Assembly (NCBI RefSeq): GCF_025766255.1
Contig: NW_026516840.1
Span: forward strand, 1 to 64,000
From: Zychaea mexicana
Taxonomy: Eukaryota; Mucoromycota; Mucoromycetes; Mucorales; Lichtheimiaceae
DNA: 64,000 bases
Reading direction: 5' to 3'
Shown here piece after piece: positions 23,871-35,757 of the stretch. A program made the translations under genes and the position numbers. Positions within the stretch are counted from its first letter, which is position 1. Each line of letters begins with the position of its first letter. A model generated the notes under the pieces. The model did no database searches. It had not been told where the DNA came from and was given only the letters and a program-made list of their open reading frames with translations.

Positions 23871-25860
23871 AGATAATAACCTGGTCAGGAAAAAAATAAG
23901 CCTTGTTTTTTAACACTTGTTAACGCAAGAAATTTATCTGTTGCCAAGCTTACCGCGTTATTATTGACAATTCATCGTCAAAGATCATTTTATACACCCG
24001 AACTAACACACCCCCTTGAACTTTAAACGTTTGATATTACTACTACTGCTATTCTTACAGCCCTTTTCACGTCCCATCTTTCTGTTGTCTAACTTTAAAG
24101 GAAGTGTGAATCATTACCATCGTTGGGCTATGGTGGGGGGGGGAGAGAGGGTCTCGTATTCAACGAGTACACTACGTATGTCCAGTTAATGGGGCTATTG
24201 CTACTACCGTCATATACAGTAATTACATATCTCTATCAGCTAGCATGTAGAAAGCTTACAAAGATGGAAATCCGGTTTATGTTAAAGTGGCAACAACATT
24301 TGCGATGATATTATTATTGCTAATAATGATGATAATAAATAGCCCAGCTAAATAATAATAATATTAATCATAAAAGTTGTGAGTATTAAATTAAACAAAA
24401 TGTGTGAAATAAGAGTATGATGATATATCATGTGGTGCTAAAAATAACCAGCACGTTACTTGCTAGTACAGGTTTACAAAAGAAGGAGGGGGTGTGGAGT
24501 GGTGTTATTCGATCGAGTAACATCCATTGCACGGTGGTTGTAAATTTGGTGGTAGAGCTATGCTAATATAATGTGAATTGGTTTGTAACGATCACTTAAC
24601 ACAGCCAGCAATGAATTCTTGATGCGTACCTCATACATGCACAACCTAACGTTTTGTATCGAGATGCCCTGGATTTACCCTTGATTATAGTCGACGTTGC
24701 GCATGTGGTGCTTCTTGAGCTGCCAAGTGATATCTGAGCTATCATTATGTGGCCATTTTGTCAACGATCCTAATGCATTGTTCTACAAAGCATAGATACT
24801 CACTATTGCTCAGATGTAATTTTCCGATGATCATGCATCATGTACAACATGCCCAAGTGCTGTGCTTGAAACCATAATACGTCAATTCTGTTATTTGTAA
24901 ATCATAATCATGTATCTCTACTACTAGAACAATTGCTGTCATATATGATACATAGCAACAAACCTGTTTCATTCAATGGGAGCTGCTTGATCTAGTGTAA
25001 TCACGTCTGCCTGATGCTGTAACAACTCCCGGTGTGTATTTTACTCCCACCAACAAATAAAGAAGATTTTTGGGCTCGCTAATCAGTCATCATCAGGAGC
25101 CCTTTTTATTTACTTATATCGGTTGTTAGATAATGCATCGTGACGATCACCTCATAATCTTGACTTTACCTTCTTCTAGCCTAACATATAGTATATAGTA
25201 AGCCTTTCATTATGATTGAAAGTGCTTTAACACTATGCACGCATGTTCGTAGAGGAGTAGTGCCAGGTGCATAATGCACAGTGTTGGTCGCTTAAGAAGT
25301 CACATATGCTATCATCATATAAACCGTGACTCATAAGCTTTGAGGATGCTGTTGCTGCTATGAGCTAGGATTGCTAGGTGACGATGGTGTGTATGTGCAC
25401 ACCACTGATACTAAGCGAATAGTGCCTTGCATGATTATTTTCTTTTCTCTTCGCCCCTAAATAAGTCTTTAAATAAGGGGCACGTAGTTGAGATCATAAA
25501 GAGAGCCCATTTTACTGCTGCATGAAAGACTCATTTCATATATTAACCGTCCAAGATACGACGCGTTGTCCAGGAAACAAAAGACAAAGTAGCATAATAC
25601 GCGAGCCCTACTCATTTACAGTAGTTCATGCCCTTATAGAAAGAAGAGAGTTACTGCAACCAAACGGTATGTGTCACCGACAACTAAAGTTCGGTCCGTG
25701 AAATCTCAATGTTTGTTCCGCGAAACCTTCTTTCTGCAGGCCCTCAACACCGACTGAGTGTGATAAGTAGACAAACTCCTTTTTTTTCTTTCCTCTTGTT
25801 TTTTGCCCGCCACCTTTTCTATTTTTGTATATTTAACTGTATAACCCTCTCTATTTCAAG
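23783..25860. other. Intergenic, about 2.1 kb, Gln-rich gene to LCB1
   Basis: Contains a (GT)n run at 23835-23863, AT-rich stretches around 24300-24430, and a short hairpin (GGGCTC ... GAGCCC, about 25070-25105) followed by a T run. No coding frame with protein-like character was found. The last ~100 bases before 25861 are C/T-rich, as for other promoters here. Confidence 0.5.
23835..23863. repeat. (GT)n microsatellite
   Basis: An uninterrupted GT run of about 14 units just downstream of the Gln-rich gene. Confidence 0.9.
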
Positions 25861-27784
25861 ATGGACCCTAGTGTACATCTTGACGGTGAACATGCCGTGT
25901 TCATCAATTCCACCGTGAATTCCGTCTACGAACTTATCAATGCCATTCCTGGCTCCCATCTCGTCCTATCCTACGTCAAAAATGCCTACCAAGACGACCC
26001 ATTCCGCATCATTCTCGAACTATTTCTTGTTTTCTTTGCTTTAAAATACATGCTTTCCAAAAAGTACAAGCCTCAAGATAATGCCGTTAAACTTACTGAA
26101 AAGGTAAGAAGAAGATATCAGTGCAGCTCTTCCCGTTTCATTGACACTCTACTCACAACTAGTTGTGTGCTGTTATGTATATATTAGGAAATAGATGATC
26201 TCGTTGAAGAATGGAAACCAGAACCATTGGTTCCACAACTCTCGTCATTCGATAAAATGAATCTTGAAAAGGCTCCTTTAATCATTGGTGCACAGTCCGT
26301 CAAGCCCAAGGTAGCAGGCCACGCAAAGCCGCTTATGAACTTGGCATCGACCAATTATCTCGAATTACAGGCTTCCGAACGTATCCGACAAAAGGCGATT
26401 GACACGCTCAAGGTGTATGGTGTTGGCTCGTGCGGCCCACCTGGTTTCTATGGCACGATTGATGTTCACATGGATTTGGAGCGCGACATTGCTCAGTTTT
26501 TGGGCACCGAAGAGGCTATCATCTATGCTCAAGGCTTCTCGACGATCTCTTCGGTCATTCCTGCTTTCTCTAAGCGTGGTGATTTGCTCGTTGTCGATGA
26601 TGGTGTTGGCTTTTCCGTTCAAAAGGGTGTCCAGATTTCTAGATCAAATGTTCGCTATTTCAAGCATAATGATATGCAGGATCTTGAACGAGTTTTGGAT
26701 GACATTCGTGTTGATGATATGGTGGTAATGTATTCTCTCTCTCTCTCTCTTAACAATTTCATAAAGTAACTGCTTGTAATAAGTACAGACAACTGACAAG
26801 AAGCATTTTTTTGTAACTGTAGCACAAGCGAAAGCTCACTAGACGATTTATTGTAACTGAAGGCCTTTTTGCTAACCATGGTGATATTGCTCCTCTCGCT
26901 AAACTGGTAAGTGGATTGAGTAAATTAGTATCAAGATCTTATTTCTATTTGGTTTCTAAGCAACAACGTTTCTCATATTTTTACAGATTGAATTGAAACG
27001 CAAGTTCAAGTACCGTTTAATTCTCGATGAATCTCAATCTATTGGTGTTCTTGGCACCCGTGGTGCTGGTTTGACTGATTTATTTAATATCGATGTAAGC
27101 TTCCTTCTTTTAATTGGGCAGGAGACAGAAATATAGGCTATAGGCAGAGGTTTAGATGCAGGAGGAATCTCTGATTTATGGAAATCATTGTTGTAGGCCA
27201 AGGAAGTTGATATGATTGTTGGATCCATGTCCAATGCCTTGTGTGCATCTGGCGGTTTCTGTGCTGGCAATGTCCAAATTGTCGACCATCAACGACTTTC
27301 TGGTAGCGCTTACTGTTTCTCGGCCTCGATACCTGCTATGCTTGCCGTGTCGGCATCCGAAGCCCTCAAGTATATCCAAGAGAAGCCTCAAATCCTCCGC
27401 GAGTTGGCCGATCGTTCGCGTGCTTTCCGTCAAATCCTGTCACACAAGTCTTTGGAGAACCTGGTTGATTTATCCGGCAGTGATGTGTACTCTCCTGCAC
27501 CCTTCTTCCACGTCCGTGTGAACCCTGCCTTTCTACGATCGCGCGGTCGTGATGACATTTCTCGTGAAGACGAGGAACGTCTGTTACAGGATGTGGTCGA
27601 TGAGTGTGCTAGCCAGGGCGTTTTGATTACCCGTGCTAAATACGTTTATGACCAAGAACGTAGCTGTCCTCGTCCAAGCATCAAAATCTATGTCACGATC
27701 GGCTTGACCAAGAAGGAGAATGACAAGGCTGCTGGCGTTGTCAAGTCTGCCATCGTCAAGGTGTTTGGCAAATGGAAAAAGTAA
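25861..27784 (+). CDS. LCB1: Serine palmitoyltransferase subunit 1 (Lcb1)
   Basis: Five exons: 25861-26103, 26188-26724, 26823-26906, 26987-27094 and 27197-27784, summing to 1560 nt (519 aa). All introns fall between codons. With Lcb2 this ER membrane subunit condenses serine and palmitoyl-CoA, the first step of sphingolipid synthesis. An N-terminal hydrophobic helix (IILELFLVFFALKYMLS, about residues 50-70) anchors it. The alpha-oxoamine synthase fold is recognised from NYLELQASERIRQKAIDTLK, YGVGSCGPPGFYGTIDVHMD, EGLFANHGDIAPL and DESQSIGVLG. The aligned region lacks the PLP lysine found in Lcb2, as expected for Lcb1. A CT-microsatellite sits at the start of intron 2. Confidence 0.95.
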
Positions 27785-30513
27785 ATTTAATCCCTTTATT
27801 ATCCTTCGCCTCTTTTGTTTTAAATATTTGTGTTTTTTGTGTTATTTTTCTTTTTCCTTTATTGTACACTCTACTGTTTTCTCCACTTATTTACTATACT
27901 AAACCACCAAAACAACTTTATGACATTGTATTTGTTTTTGGTTTTTGAATTCGCTGTAGGGTGGCTCGCGCAGTTACATATTCGGTAGTGTGTTAATAAT
28001 GTTATAAGAAATTGTGAGCGGTGTATGTAGAAGCAGTACAGAGCAATAAGTAAGGTGGTCGGAGCTTAGATCCAGTAGATGGGACTTTCTTTTGCAAATA
28101 CAAGACTATGTATTAGCGTCGTCATTTGTTGCAAACATAAGAACAGCACCTCATTGCTAATGGATGTGATAAATCTGGTGTATGTGTTAGTGACGACTAC
28201 TATTTATTATGTACTTGGCTGTGACAGTGCAGGCTACTGACTATTTTCAAGTTCATGATTCTTCATATCTTTTTTCAACGTACTTTCCAAAAGAAAGGAA
28301 GGGACATTACTTGAAGGATCCGCCCAAACAGAGGGTACCCGATGAGTAGCTTAACTGCTACAAACTGTACGTATAAGATGTTCTTATATGCGCCATGATA
28401 AGAACATATCAAGCAGATCATAATAATACTGTGTGTGAAGTATTAAAATACAACAAGCTTCTTGGAGTTTCTCCATGCGTATGAGTGGCAACACAGCAAG
28501 ACATCCACGGATATCCAGGTCATTAACAGCGGCCAAATGTTTTTCTGCATATCAACTTTGCAGGAAAATGACACATTTTTGTGTTCTGCATACACACATA
28601 AATTGCCTCATTAAAGCAGCGGGAAGGTGGATTGCTCTAAAATACGCCGGTTTCCGTGGTCTACGAGGCGCTAACAAACGTAGGCGACGGTATGTTTCTT
28701 CTGTTAAGCATGTTTGTAATACCATGAACCAGAATATTGTTGCTAAGGATTACACTCATTGCCATAGCAGCAGCAGGATTTTAACAGTTTATCGCTGGAT
28801 GACTCATTTCTAACCAAAACATTACTGTATCAAATGCATTCATACTTTGACTCGCTCGTCTGTCATTGTATAATTTCCAAATTTTGTAGGTATTGCAACA
28901 TCATATGTATAAGTAGTAGAAGGTAAATATGTAATATATTTGTAACTTACAATGTAATAAAACACTGCGCTAGCTATTGCAACTTATTATTGATATCATA
29001 TTTACTCCTTGTTGTTCTTAAAAGAAAGATATACTTTTTAATCATGAGAGGTTTATCCATCTCTTTGAGAAGAAAAATAATGCGTTTATTGGTGTCAAAG
29101 TGGTTTCATGGCTACTGTACAAGAGTGGGTATAGATGGCAATAGATGATAGGGTAACGAGGAGATGACGAACATGGTTCTTGCATTTGCGAAACGACGGT
29201 TTACTTTCTGGATCTTTTATGCGATTATTGCTGGTATTGCTGTTGTCGAGCGTATCAATACCGACTGTCCCCAGAGTCCCTAATGAATGCTAATTGGTGT
29301 GGTGATCTTGATAATGCCGTATTTCGTTTACTAGTATTGACATGGATCGATTCACCTCATCCAAAGTTTGCTTTTTATATTGTTACTCAATACTGCGTTC
29401 TGTTGAGCTCAAATATTGTTGTCCGGTCTCGATAGATGCCGAATCAGTATGATGACCTTTTCATTATATTAAGTGTAGCTGTTATTTAGCATCTGGCACA
29501 GCTGTCGATACTAGTTGTGCCATCATTAATCTGATGGTTCGCTTTGTGAGAAAATGTAATAGTGACACACCGGAGCCATTTATGCAGGAACCAAATATGT
29601 ATGTTGTAACTGGTGACGCCTGATGCGTCGAAGCCCTGATTACAGGACGGTCGAACTGACAATTGTTCAAAGTCGTAAAAGTAAGACGTAGTAAATTAGT
29701 GTCACTACGATCGTGTTGAATGATTTGAGTGCCATGTTCAGGTATGATACATCATAGTGAGACATAAAACTACACTTGTACAAAAGATGCTTAGATGTGA
29801 AGTACATAGTAGTCAGAGCAGCCTTCATAGGAGATGACATTAAGAATGGAGCTATCACTGCAAGAAGGCGATTTGTATGGTAGAGACTTTTCTCAAAGAA
29901 TTCAGGGAAACGACATATCGCAAAACGATGATGATTAATATGTTTCTCAAGCAATTAATACTATAATGCTTTCTATGTAACAAAGCAAAAGAATGATCCC
30001 TATGATGTTGGTCTTTCCTTTATAAACTTAATAGTATTATATACCGGTGTGTTTTCTAAATACCTGTCATATCTGTCCTGATGATGGTTACTGTTGATGT
30101 GTCGATCTTATGTGAGTACCTATATATATATCTTTAGGTGGTAGTGATGATTATTTGATCAAGAAGCAAAACAACAAGAAAAATCCAGACAGCAATGATA
30201 ATACCAATCCAGTAATGGAATCACACATTCATCAGGTGCAATTTCATTTGGAAAAAAGAAGAATAGGAGAAGACGAGCAAGATGGCTCCTTTTGTAGATA
30301 ACTTGGTGAATTGAAGGCGTCGGGTTGCGCCCTTCACACAAGCTTCAACAGCAGGTATCTATCCATAAATCAAAGTATGCAAGCGAGATCTTTGAAGTGC
30401 TTCTCATTATTAGTAACCTTGTTAGCACTACCGTTTCATTGTTTCCCGCAAATATTGCGTGCCACATTGACGTAAGAATTACTCACTAACATCAAATTAC
30501 TTTTATAATACAG
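27785..30513. other. Intergenic, about 2.7 kb, no supportable gene
   Basis: AT-rich, with scattered short frames lacking protein-like composition or splice context. The first 120 bases are T-rich LCB1 3' flank. I see no repeat or RNA gene here. Confidence 0.45.
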
Positions 30514-30852
30514 GCGTCATCATCGATTTACTCAAAAGACACGAAATTCGAGCAGACCAAACAGTTTACAACGCGGTTAACATTCGCAAGAACTATTTGC
30601 GCGGTTATTGCGCCAGCTTTATCGCCTTCCTGTCGCCTCTTGGAAGTGAAGTTGGTCCAAGAATCATGCTTTCAAAGCAGGCGCAATTTTCTGCATCTAA
30701 ATCAGGTAAAACCCAAAATGACAAGAAAACCCTGTTGTGATAAGCTACGTGCAGGAAGAAAGAAAGGACGAGCAGCTGTAAACAGACTTTCCAACTTGAA
30801 GATCTGGCAGTTATACATGTCTGTTGGCGTACGCTCTGGTGTTGCCTCTTAG
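30514..30852 (+). pseudogene. Possible two-exon gene fragment, unrecognised
   Basis: After a TTATAATACAG acceptor, 30514-30705 stays open and reads like protein (IDLLKRHEIRADQTVYNAV, then a stretch ending KQAQFSASKS). It ends at a GTAAAA donor. A second piece 30755-30852 joins in phase (GRKKGRAAVNRLSNLKIWQL) and ends at TAG. The first part faintly resembles transposase-type sequences, but no catalytic residue is visible. No start codon was found. Either a relic or the 3' end of an unknown gene. Confidence 0.25.
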
Positions 30853-33800
30853 AATATAACCCCTTATCACAAGGAGGATCGCACCATATCCGCGGTAACA
30901 AGCAATTTAGGCGATCACAGAAGGTGAAAAGGCGTGTCAAAGTGTGATAAAGCGCGTTGTGATCATGTTACTGTCGTCTGTCATTGTTCCCCGCTTTGTT
31001 TAGCACGGAGCTGTGTATGGATGGAGGGGGGAGTAATTAGCTTTTTGTTCGCGAAAAAAGAAAAAGGAACTTGTCGTGCACATAAAAAAAAGGCGAAGCA
31101 AAAGCGGTAAAACGTTTATAAGAAGAGTGCGAAAAAGAAAAATATTTTTTTATTTTGTTTATCATTTTCTTATTTGTGTGTAATAAATAATAAAAAAAAA
31201 GTTCGTTTCAATTATCCCAACATATACCGTTGGCATCACATGCACCCGAAGGTTCACGATCGGCTGCCGGAGTATATGACCACATTCCCACTGGTATATA
31301 TTGCAAATTTTCTTTCAGGGCGGACCACTGAATCTGCCGATCATCAAAAGAATTATGACAATAGCCCAGCACAAGCAATGACCTGGTCATGGCACCAAAC
31401 AGTGCCTTGTACTACAGACCAAAGCTGTACCAAAACGAACTGAAGAGAAGAGAAAAAAGAAAGGCGAAATTGCTCGCTTTATATAGACATTTTTTCTCGT
31501 TCGGGACTTCAAATCCCCGTGAATTCTCATTGGCCCAGATAACGGGTTGCGTATCAACTTGTGGGTTGCCCACTATGACATAACAAAACATACAGCACCA
31601 AAGGAAATGAAAGGAGTGGTACTTGATGGTCAAGTAGACAAGCGTGCTTCGGCGGTAGTGGTACGTGTCTCTCACCATGCGGAGCTGCACCCTCCGATGG
31701 TATCGGCGCTTGTTTGTGAGTGGGGCCGTGCACGGCACCGTGTCAAGCGAAAGACAAAGACACGAATGCAAATGAGCAAGTAGATTCACGGAAGAAATGC
31801 TTTTCTGCGAGCAACAAAGTGGCAATATAAGAATGACTGACAAAGTAAACAGCTTAACAGATTCCCCGGCATCAGTTGTTCCTGATGCAGCATTAGTAAA
31901 CATCAAGAACACGATCCTCCCAGCAGCCAGTTTCCATTCCTTCACCTATCAAGGCAACAACATGTGTATATAGCGTAGCCCACAGACTATTCCATTTTAT
32001 TAGTATATTTTGATTGTATCTGTGGTGCATAATGTTGTGCGTGTGCGGGCATAGATACAATACACTGGATCCCATCGCTGCACTATATGAAAAAGACCCG
32101 TTGCCTTTTATCTTAAACTGTGCTCGTCAACCATTTTCGCCATCCGCCAACGGTTCCTTGAACTACGCTGTGTAACCTCTTCCCTCCATCTCGAATTAAT
32201 ACTGCTGCTGGTGAGGTGCCACCCTCCATCTCAGTTTTATGCTGCTGCAAAAGTTCCATCTCCATCCCAAGTATGTGCTGCCGCAGATAAGTTGGCCCGC
32301 TCATAATAAGTATCCGCTGCCGCTAGCGAAACCGACTCATCCTTCATTGTTCTTTATAGCTACTGACAAAGTTAATAGGTTCGTTTGTTTTTGTGCGATT
32401 CTACCTTCCTTTTAAGCAGCGTTCAAGATCCATTGGGACGATCAGAAGAATAACACTATACACGATGACTTCCTACAACTTTTGACACTTTTGCACGTAA
32501 TTCGTTGCTCCAATTATTACCTTGCTCACTCACCATCCCTTTGTGCATTTTGAGTGCGAAGTCAATTGGCCAAATCGCTGTGTCATAATGCGCATAGTTT
32601 TCGTTTCAGGGAAAAGCTGTTGGAACGTTCAAGGTTTGACACACGCGTAACTTTGTCACTATCCAAAAAAGAAAGATCTGTGTTGCGCTCTTCCTGATTT
32701 CCTCATTCCTAGAATACCTTTGCTTCCTGCTGATTTACGTTCGTTATGCTTGTCGTTAGTATGGGTCTGTGCGTGCGCGTTCATAGCCTTCGTTATGTAA
32801 TTAAAAAGAGAGACGCAGCGAATTTACCCCTACTGTTGCCTGTTTTCACAGCACAATTCACGCTGTGTCTCTGATTGTCTCTTTGCACACTTCTTGCCGT
32901 TGCCGAATTAATGATGTTATGATAAAGCCCGTGAGAAAACCCCTGCTCTTTTGCAGTTGCTTTTTATATACGTTAAGAGCACCGTTTACTGTGCATTACG
33001 TCCCACTTAGCTTAACATATAGTCCTTTTTGGTATAAATTACGATCCGCTCAGTTTTACTATGTCTTGTCTATACTGTAGGTGCCACAGCAAAGTGTGGT
33101 GGGGAGGAGCAGCTTCTTCAGTACAAGACTTCTTCCAGCAGTAATTCCTACCACGACTGGTGCATTGATTGGTGGCAAGGTGGCATATCACTTAAAGTTG
33201 GTAGGGATAGTAATATGTGTTTGCTCTTGGACTACATGCGTCTGTATGTAGGGCTTGCCATAAATTGGACGCTCCATGGCTACGTTTTACGTAATTCTCT
33301 TTCACCATATTTTGAGCCACTGATTCGGTCAGTATACGGAAATGTTTACCAAGCTCATGTCAGCTTTACCGATATGTCGAGAGAATTACTTGGTTTCTGG
33401 TCACGCATCCAAGGGCACTGTGTATACAACCGTGGACGACGACTGATAATGAGCGCCGAAATGACTATCCGTCCCTCCGATTGTGTTCGTCGTCCAGCCT
33501 TGTGCCTAAGCGAAAAGGAACCGGAACCGGAACACTTACAAATATGAACAAAGAGAAAGCAAGAGTGGGTGTTTTTCAGCATTGCTTTTGGAAAAAAAAT
33601 AGCTGTAAAAGATAACGAACAACAACAGCTCTAAACATATGTTATTTCCATTGCTTAACACATAAAGGACGTAAAATTTATGCATTGATTTGGGCTACAA
33701 GAGTCTTTCTATCAAGTGATATGATACCATGTCTACCACTTGCTCAGAAAGTGGATAGGAGTATATAATTACAGCGCAAGAGTACCGTATAATAGAATAC

Positions 33801-34083
33801 AGACTTATGCAATGGCTACTGTAGCAGCATGATGGACTTGCTGCTGTACATAGTTACGTGGTCTCTCAATCTGCTGTGTGTATTCATTTATGCAACCACA
33901 AGAGCCTTGTGTTTCACAGTAGCGAAATAGACCAAGCTTTTTTCTTATTATGCAAAAGTATCGAGAAGTACTTGGAGTTTTTTAGCTCTCTTTCTTTCTT
34001 CTTTTTCTACCAGAGTCGCTTGTTTAGCACTAATAACAGTTTAAATCGAATTCCATCAATATCTCAATACTACAAAGGCCAAA
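30853..34083. other. Intergenic, about 3.2 kb, no supportable gene
   Basis: Contains long A/T runs near 31080-31200 and several 60-110 codon frames on both strands (for example 33215-33547 plus, 31208-31390 minus). None matches a family I recognise or sits in a clear splice context. Confidence 0.45.
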
Positions 34084-35480
34084 ATGACAGCTGGTGAAAA
34101 GCCTTTTGCAGGTAAAGTAGCAGTAATAAGTTGAAATATAGGTAAAGCGGTAGCTACTGAGCTGGTTAACAAGGGAGCCAAAGTTGTCATTGAAAATATC
34201 CTTGATTTCGAAGGAGACGTGACCGTGCGTGAGCTTAATGATCTTGCTGAGTTGGCATAAAAGTAAAAACATCAATATGTTTGTTAATGACCTGATGGAA
34301 TTATTATTAAAGTGATCAGGTTGCCGCATACATTCATAGCGATATTACAAAGTATAGCAACAATGCCGCCCTTTTTCAGTTGGCCGAAAAACGGTTTGGT
34401 AGCGTTGATGTATGTATATGTGCTTCTTAAATCACTGCAAACATTCTACGGAGACCCTTGTTATAACAACTACGCATCTTTGTATTTCACGATTTATAAT
34501 TGCTATCTTTAACGCTGGAATTGGATGCAATGCAAACACAATGTTCATGCTTCTTGATGATACAGTACGTGTCGTCGATGAAGGATACATAAATTACCCA
34601 AATTTGAATTACTTAAGGGAGAAAATGCGACTTACTAACGGATGCTTGGTAAATATAGATGAAATGGATGAGCGGATGATAGCAATAAATACAACAGCAG
34701 TAACCAAGGGAGACAAAGTCGCTATGCTTCAACAAACGAATGGAGGCGTTATCATCAACATGGCATCAGCCGCTGATCTTCCAGGAACACCGTAAGGATT
34801 TTTTTTGTTGTTACTATTTTCCATATCTGGTATTTTAAGACAACGGCGATGATAATTTCTTGTTAGCTGTGAGAACATTAGAGCTGTAGGCATCTACTGT
34901 GCGTCTTAATTCGGTGTTGTCGGATGGGTACGCTCATGCGGGATTTTACAATGCTGTTTTAGTAATGTTGGGTGAATGCTGGTAAAGAATTTACATGACC
35001 TTTTATTCATCAACAATATCAACAAATATGACCAAGCAATTTCGTGTTTCTCATACTCTTTTCTTCAAAACATGAGTATGCCCCACTTTTGTTGGTAAGT
35101 AGCGAGCTGTTTTATTTGACTATTTACGTTATGCATTTAGTAACCTTTCTCCCTCTAACCCTGCCGGATCTTCAAAGAAACCGAGCTTGCAGATGCTTTA
35201 TTAACGCAAGCGATCAAGACCCGTTCACCACGTTGGTTGAAAAAATTACCAAAAGCTAAGGTGGAGACGGTTATCGAAACTATATTAAAGTTTATTCAAG
35301 AGGAGGAACGAAACGGTAAGCATTCAAGTAACAAAGGACACGACTTTTTTCTGAGCGAGCAAGCGGTATGCTTGCTGTTGAAGGTACCCAACCATTACCA
35401 TTTGTGTATTCACAACGTTTCGATAGTGGAAGGGGTATACTTCAAAATATAAAGTATGATATATTAATAGTCTTGACATT
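34084..35480 (+). pseudogene. Short-chain dehydrogenase/reductase (SDR) pseudogene
   Basis: The ATG at 34084 begins a Rossmann start (KPFAGKVAVIS, then NIGKAVATELVNKGAKVVI) interrupted by TGA at 34132-34134, where the glycine-rich TGxxxGIG loop should be. Later pieces in other frames fit the family in order: IHSDITKYSNNAALFQLAEK, FGSVD before a GTATGT donor near 34410, IFNAGIG, MIAINTTAVTKG, GGVIINMASAA and, near 35170-35310, a C-terminal exon with TRSPRWLKKLPKAKVETVIE. The acceptor before IFNAGIG is AA rather than AG (near 34493). The YxxxK catalytic segment was not found. Old introns are still visible, so it decayed in place and is not a retrocopy. It lies just upstream of RFC1 on the same strand. 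Confidence 0.6.
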
Positions 35481-35757
35481 AAATTTAATAGTGTCATAGT
35501 TATGGGTGTTGTTGCCAGCACAGAATACGAGAATACGCGTGCTGCGTCTGGATCTCAAATTTGTCGCGTATAGAAATCAAGCGCGTTTCACCAGAACTTG
35601 CCCTTTCTTTTGCAAATACTCGGCACAAAGGCCTCTGGGTAAGTCAATTATGCAAAACGAGTTTGTGTACCTGGCAAAAGAATTGTTTGAATTGATTGCT
35701 ATTTCCACTTACAGACTTTAGAAAAAACAAACACTTTTTCTGTGATAATTGAACAGC

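Noticed and set aside
28475..28813. 112-codon plus-strand frame in the LCB1 downstream region
   Set aside because: Composition random, no conserved pattern, no flanking exon.
31208..31390. 60-codon minus-strand frame with protein-like stretches
   Set aside because: Too short and isolated; no motif, start context or neighbouring exon.
33215..33547. 110-codon plus-strand frame
   Set aside because: No recognisable motif or splice context; GC/AT mix like flanking non-coding DNA.
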